Shown here piece after piece: positions 59,445 through 64,000 of a stretch of 64,000 nt of DNA (position 1 is its first letter; every line of letters starts with the position of its first letter). The translations under genes and the position numbers were made by a program. Under the pieces are notes generated by a model that saw nothing but the letters and a program-made list of their open reading frames with translations, did not search any database and was not told the origin of the DNA. The DNA comes from Pseudomonadota bacterium (GTDB lineage: Bacteria; Pseudomonadota; Gammaproteobacteria; Burkholderiales; Burkholderiaceae_C), in the NCBI GenBank assembly GCA_021816585.1, contig JAKAXL010000001.1, forward strand, positions 186,001-250,000, written 5' to 3'.

Positions 59445-59873
59445 ATGAACATCCGACGCAAGGCCCTGAGCGCCTCCGCGCTGCTTGCCGCGCTGCTTTG
59501 CTGTGCCGCGGCGACGGCGCAGGAACGCCCCGGACTGCTGTCCGCGGGCGACTACGCCGAAGGCACGCTGGGCATGGCGCAGCAACCGGCGCGCGTGGCG
59601 CCGCAACCCGGCAGCGTGTACCAGGTGGGCAAATGGCCCACCTACACCGCCGATCTGGCGCCCGGCAAGGGGCGCGACACGGTGGTGGGCAACTGCAGCA
59701 TGTGCCACAGCGTGACCTACATCACGATGCAGCCGCCGTTGCCCGCCGCGACGTGGAAGGCCGAGGTGCACAAGATGATCGCCGTCATGGGGGCGCCGAT
59801 CCAGCCGGCCGCGGAGCAGGAGATCGTCGAGTACCTGCAGCAGCACTACACGCCGGAGACACGCAAACCTTGA
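59445..59873 (+). CDS. sorB: sulfite dehydrogenase cytochrome c subunit
   Basis: Signal peptide; single CxxCH heme motif NCSMCHSVTYI; adjacent to sorA. Confidence 0.88.
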   Translation: MNIRRKALSASALLAALLCCAAATAQERPGLLSAGDYAEGTLGMAQQPARVAPQPGSVYQVGKWPTYTADLAPGKGRDTVVGNCSMCHSVTYITMQPPLPAATWKAEVHKMIAVMGAPIQPAAEQEIVEYLQQHYTPETRKP

Positions 59874-59952
59874 TGATGGAGCGGGCCGCGCGCACTGCGT
59901 GCGCGGCTGCCGCCCCGCTCCCCGGAGGGGGCGGGGCGGTTATGCTTGGCGC

Positions 59953-60273
59953 ATGCGCCGCGTCGACTCCGCCCCGAACCTGGCCCTGGCCACGCTGTGG
60001 GCCGATGCGTTGAGTGCGGTGGGCATCGAGGCGCGCGTGTTCTCGCGCTACCTGTCGAGCATTGCCGGGGAGATTCCTCCCAGCGAGGCGCAGCCGACGA
60101 TCTGGGTGCTCGACGACGACGACCTCGACCGCGCCCGCGCGCTGCTGCTGGAACTGCGCCGTCCGCCGCGCGGACCGGGGTGGGCCTGCGCCGACTGCGG
60201 CGAGCGCCACGGCCCGCAGTTCGCGCAATGCTGGAACTGCGGGGCCGCGCGCCGCGACCCGGATCGCGGGTAG
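59953..60273 (+). CDS. DUF2007-like small protein with C-terminal CxxC zinc ribbon
   Basis: LATLWADALSAVGIEARVFSRYLSSIAGEIPPSEAQPTIWVLDDDDLDRARALL...CADCGERHGPQFAQCWNCG. Confidence 0.8.
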   Translation: MRRVDSAPNLALATLWADALSAVGIEARVFSRYLSSIAGEIPPSEAQPTIWVLDDDDLDRARALLLELRRPPRGPGWACADCGERHGPQFAQCWNCGAARRDPDRG

Positions 60274-60301
60274 ACGCCGCGCGCCGGCGCCGGCTGCCGG
60301 C

Positions 60302-61381
60302 TCAGCCGGCGCCCTGGATCACGCCGCGGCGGATCTGGTCGCGCTCCATCGACTCGAACAGCGCCTTGAAGTTGCCCTCGCCGAAGCCTTCGTCGGCCTT
60401 GCGCTGGATGAACTCGAAGAACACCGGGCCGAGCAGGGTGCGCGAGAAGATCTGCAGCAGCAGGCGCTTGTCGCCGCCGCGGGTCGAGCCGTCGAGTAGG
60501 ATGCCGCGCGCGCGCAGGCGGTCCACCGGCTCGCCGTGCCCGGGCAGGCGTTCCTCGAGCATCTCGTAGTAGATGTCGTTGGGCGCGGTCATCAGTTCGA
60601 TGCCGGCCGCGCGCAGCGCATCGACGGTGGCCATCAGGTCGTCGCTCAGCAGCGCGACGTGCTGGATCCCCTCGCCGTTGAACTGCATCAGGAATTCCTC
60701 GATCTGGCCGCTGCCGCCGGCGGCTTCCTCGTTCAGCGGAATGCGGATGAGTCCGTCGGGGGCCGACATCGCGCGACTGGTCAGGCCGGTGTATTCGCCC
60801 TTGATGTCGAAGTAGCGGATCTCGCGGAAGTTGAAGATCTTCTCGTAGAAGCCCGCCCAGAACCCGATGCGCCCGCGATACACGTTGTGGGTCAGGTGGT
60901 CGATGTACTTCAGGCCGTGGCCGCGCGGGTGGCGCTCGACGCCCTCGACCCATTCGAAGTCGATGTCGTAGATGCTCCTGCCGTCGTCGAAGCGGTCGAT
61001 CAGGTACAGCGGGGCGCCGCCGATGCCCTTGATCGCCGGCAGGCGCAGCTCCATCGGCCCGGTCGGGATGTCGATCGGCTGCGCGCCCAGCTCCAGCGCG
61101 CGCGCGTAGGCGGCGTGCGCGTCGTGCACGCGAAACGCCAGCCCGCAGGCGCTGGGTCCGTGCTCGGCGGCGAAGTACGCCGCCAGGCTGCGCGGCTCGC
61201 GGTTGACGATGAAATTGATGTCCCCCTGGCGCCACAGCTGCACGTCCTTGCTGCGGTGCCGGGCGACCAGCGTGAAGCCCATTTTCTCGAACAGGGGTTC
61301 GAGGACGTCGGGGATCGGGGAGGCGAATTCGACGAATTCGAATCCGCACAATCCCATCGGATTGTCGTAGAGGTCAGGCAT
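60302..61381 (-). CDS. hppD: 4-hydroxyphenylpyruvate dioxygenase
   Basis: [52 protein letters not shown]...; C-terminal [28 protein letters not shown]. Confidence 0.96.
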   Translation of the reverse strand: MPDLYDNPMGLCGFEFVEFASPIPDVLEPLFEKMGFTLVARHRSKDVQLWRQGDINFIVNREPRSLAAYFAAEHGPSACGLAFRVHDAHAAYARALELGAQPIDIPTGPMELRLPAIKGIGGAPLYLIDRFDDGRSIYDIDFEWVEGVERHPRGHGLKYIDHLTHNVYRGRIGFWAGFYEKIFNFREIRYFDIKGEYTGLTSRAMSAPDGLIRIPLNEEAAGGSGQIEEFLMQFNGEGIQHVALLSDDLMATVDALRAAGIELMTAPNDIYYEMLEERLPGHGEPVDRLRARGILLDGSTRGGDKRLLLQIFSRTLLGPVFFEFIQRKADEGFGEGNFKALFESMERDQIRRGVIQGAG

Positions 61382-61541
61382 GTCGGGTTCCTGCGTGAAT
61401 CGGTGGGTTCATCGGACGCCGGCGCGGCCGCGCCGGCGCAAGGCCGGGCGCGGCGCCGGCGGCGCGCCGGGGCGCCCGCGCACGCTGCGCGCCAGATGAA
61501 TGCCGATGATCAGGACCTGGATGCTCATGTCGGCGTACAGG

Positions 61542-63107
61542 CTACCACTGCCCGAAAAACACTCCCGCCCGCTTGTGCGCCGCGGTTCCGCGCTCGACCA
61601 TGTCCTCGTCGATGGTGGTGCGGCGCTTGCGCCGCGCCAGCCAGTCCAGCAGGCGCTCGCGCATGCGCTGGCGCACGGCCTCGGTCGAGGGCTCGCGCCC
61701 GAGGTCGCACATTTCCTGCGGGTCGGCCTGCAGGTCGTAGAGCTGCTCGGGCTCGTCGAGCCAGTACACGTAGCGCCAGCGCGCGTCGCGGCAGGAATAG
61801 GCCCGCGCATTCTGCGTGGACTTGCCCAGCCTGCGCCGCGCGTCCTTGAAACTGTAGTCCAGCTCGGAAAACACCGTGTCGCGCCAGTCCTGCGGCGCCT
61901 GCGCGGATCCGTGCAGCAGCGGCAGCAGGCTGCGCCCCTCGACGCGGTGGGCCGGCGCCGCCAGCCCCAGCGACTCCAGGATGGTCGGCACGATGTCGAC
62001 GCTTTCCACCATGCGCTGCTCGACCCCACCGCGGCTGGAGTCGGCCGCTGCCGACGGGTCGGCGACGATCAGCGGCACGCGCTGGATCATGTCGTAGAAC
62101 AGTTCCTTCTCCCCCAGCCAGTGGTCGCCGAGGAAGTCCCCATGGTCCGAGCACAGGATCACCAGCGTGTCGCGCAGCACGCCGAGCCGGTCCATGTGCT
62201 CGAACAGCCGCCCCAGGTGGGTGTCGAGCTGCTCGATCAGCCCCTGGTAGGCCGGGCGCACCACGCGCACGCATTCGTCCATCGAGAAGCTGCGGCTTTC
62301 CTCGCTGGCGCGGTAGGCCTGCAGCACCGGGTGCGCGTCGCGCAGTTCCTCGCGGCTGCGCAGCACCGGCAGGCATTGGTCCGCCGTGTAGGCGGCGTGG
62401 TACGGGGCCGGCGCCATGTACGGCCAGTGCGGCTTGACGTAGCTCAGGTGCAGCACCCACGGGCGCTCGGCCATGTCGCCGATGAAGCGCATGGCCTGGT
62501 CGGTCATGTAGGCGGTTTCCGAGTGCTCCTCGCGAACCCGCGCCGGCAGGTGCACGTTGCGCATGTGCCAGCCCGACTGCACGCGGCCCTGCGCGTCGAC
62601 CCCGGAGATCACGTAGTCGGTCCACGGGTCGGCGCTGTCGTAGCCGTGCGTGCGCAGGAAGGCGGGGTAGCCGGACTCGTCGCCCGGAGCATGGTGGCCG
62701 TCGTAGCGGTCGAGTTCGCGAAAGCCGCCGCCGGCCAGCAGCCGGCCGAGTTCGCTGCCGCCGTCCAGGTGCAGCCGGCGCAGCCCGTCGTGGTCGGGCA
62801 TGACGTGGGTCTTGCCGGCCAGCGCCAGCTCCAGCCCGGCGTCGCGCAGGTATTCGCCCAGCGTGACCTCGCCGATCGACAGCGGCACCCGGTTCCAGGT
62901 CGCGCCGTGGCTGGCCGCGTAGCGCCCGGTGTAGTAGCTCATGCGGGACGGGCCGCATACGCCGGAGTTCACGTAGGCCTGCTCGAAGCGCACGCCGCGG
63001 CGCGCCAGCGCGTCGATGTTGGGCGTGCGCAGGTAGGGATGTCCGTAGCAGGCCAGGTGGTCCCGGCGCAGCTGGTCGGCCATGATGAAAAGCACGTTGC
63101 GAACCAA
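61542..63107 (-). CDS. sulfatase-family hydrolase
   Basis: VRNVLFIMADQLRRDHLACYGHPYLRTPNIDALARRGVRFEQAYVNSGVCGPSRMSYYTGRY: C-x-P-S-R formylglycine signature. Start (TTG 63107) uncertain. Confidence 0.88.
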   Translation of the reverse strand: MVRNVLFIMADQLRRDHLACYGHPYLRTPNIDALARRGVRFEQAYVNSGVCGPSRMSYYTGRYAASHGATWNRVPLSIGEVTLGEYLRDAGLELALAGKTHVMPDHDGLRRLHLDGGSELGRLLAGGGFRELDRYDGHHAPGDESGYPAFLRTHGYDSADPWTDYVISGVDAQGRVQSGWHMRNVHLPARVREEHSETAYMTDQAMRFIGDMAERPWVLHLSYVKPHWPYMAPAPYHAAYTADQCLPVLRSREELRDAHPVLQAYRASEESRSFSMDECVRVVRPAYQGLIEQLDTHLGRLFEHMDRLGVLRDTLVILCSDHGDFLGDHWLGEKELFYDMIQRVPLIVADPSAAADSSRGGVEQRMVESVDIVPTILESLGLAAPAHRVEGRSLLPLLHGSAQAPQDWRDTVFSELDYSFKDARRRLGKSTQNARAYSCRDARWRYVYWLDEPEQLYDLQADPQEMCDLGREPSTEAVRQRMRERLLDWLARRKRRTTIDEDMVERGTAAHKRAGVFFGQW

Positions 63108-63151
63108 GATGCGGGCTCCGACGGTGAATCCGGACGAAAGGGGAGGCAGGC

Positions 63152-63964
63152 TCAGCGGCCCTGCGTGCCCAGCACGCGGGCCAGGAAGCTGCGCGTGCGC
63201 TCGTGCGCCGGGCGCACGAGGATGTCGTGCGGGCAGCCCTGCTCGACGACCACGCCGCCGTCCATGAACACGACGCGCTGGCCGACGTCGCGCGCGAAAT
63301 GGATCTCGTGGGTGACGACGACCATGGTCATGCCGTCGGCCGCGAGGTCGCGCATGACCCGCAGCACCTCGTCGACCAGTTCCGGGTCGAGCGCCGAGGT
63401 CGGCTCGTCGAACAGCATCACCTTGGGCTGCATGGCCAGCGCGCGGGCGATCGCGATGCGCTGCTGCTGCCCCCCCGACAGCTGCCCGGGATAGGCGTCG
63501 GCCTTCGACGACAGGCCCACGCGTTCGAGCAACTGCAGCGCGCGTTCGCGGGCCTGCGCGGGCGACTGCCCGCGCACGCGGACGGGCGCCTCGACGATGT
63601 TCTGCAGCGCCGTCATGTGCGGGAACAGGTTGAAGCGCTGGAACACCATGCCGATGTCGGCGCGCTGGCGGCACACCTCGTGCTCGGGCATCTCGTGCAG
63701 CCGGCCGTCGCGGGCGCGCAGACCGATCAGCTCGCCGTCGACGCGGATCATGCCGCCCTGGATGGTCTCGAGCCGGTTGATGCAGCGCAGCAGCGTGCTC
63801 TTGCCGGAGCCCGACGGTCCGATCAGGCACACCACCTCGCCGCGCGCCACCTCGAGGTCGATGCCCTTGAGCACCGGCAGCCGGCCGAAGGCCTTGCGCA
63901 CGCCCAGCGCCTGCACCATCGGAGGCACCACCGGAGGCACCACCGGAGGCACCGTCGGGGGCAC
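63152..63964 (-). CDS. polar amino-acid ABC transporter ATP-binding protein (GlnQ-type), N-terminus may extend beyond the window
   Basis: [58 protein letters not shown]; frame remains open to 64000. Confidence 0.93.
   Translation of the reverse strand: MPPTVPPVVPPVVPPMVQALGVRKAFGRLPVLKGIDLEVARGEVVCLIGPSGSGKSTLLRCINRLETIQGGMIRVDGELIGLRARDGRLHEMPEHEVCRQRADIGMVFQRFNLFPHMTALQNIVEAPVRVRGQSPAQARERALQLLERVGLSSKADAYPGQLSGGQQQRIAIARALAMQPKVMLFDEPTSALDPELVDEVLRVMRDLAADGMTMVVVTHEIHFARDVGQRVVFMDGGVVVEQGCPHDILVRPAHERTRSFLARVLGTQGR
63921..63956. repeat. 12-bp tandem repeat encoding a Pro/Val N-terminal tract
   Basis: GGAGGCACCACC x2 then GGAGGCACCGTC; encodes [11 protein letters not shown] on the minus strand. 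Confidence 0.85.
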
Positions 63965-64000
63965 CGGGGGCGGCGCGGCGGCGGCCGGCTGTGCCGCGGA

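Overview
A 64-kb window of a high-GC, densely coded bacterial chromosome with betaproteobacterial flavour (phasin, Burkholderia-type porin, second infA copy). I support about 64 protein-coding genes. I recognised no rRNA, tRNA, CRISPR array or transposase. Left part (1-11.6 kb) is housekeeping: RNase II/R family, YqiA-like esterase, CBS protein, phasin, nitroreductase, pncB, D-hydroxyacid dehydrogenase, rmuC, nrdJ. A compact AbrB/PIN toxin-antitoxin pair follows (11.8-12.4 kb). The most interesting locus is at 14.6-23.2 kb, all on the minus strand. A NifA-like sigma54 activator is followed by a perfect -24/-12 promoter match (TGGCAC-N5-TTGCA). Next comes an eight-gene tight operon: acyl-CoA-dehydrogenase-fold flavoprotein, rubredoxin, NrtA/CynA-type ABC importer (binding protein, permease, ATPase), cyanase (cynS), OsmC, rubredoxin reductase. 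This looks like a regulated oxidative nitrogen/cyanate acquisition module. From 23.4 to 48.6 kb is a large catabolic island: GntR, amino-acid ABC importer, two FAD amine/amino-acid oxidases, a divergent CobW GTPase beside a prolidase-type amidohydrolase, SDR, Gfo/Idh, an NMT1/sulfonate-like ABC importer with two different permeases, GlcD-like oxidase, HpcH aldolase, GlcG, porin, two-subunit aconitase X, UTRA-GntR, TRAP transporter. The right part has SQR, acyl-CoA dehydrogenase, scoAB, MarC, infA, sorAB sulfite dehydrogenase, HPPD, a sulfatase and a GlnQ-type ATPase at the edge. I also report several promoter/operator palindromes, one intrinsic terminator and three tandem repeats read directly from the sequence.
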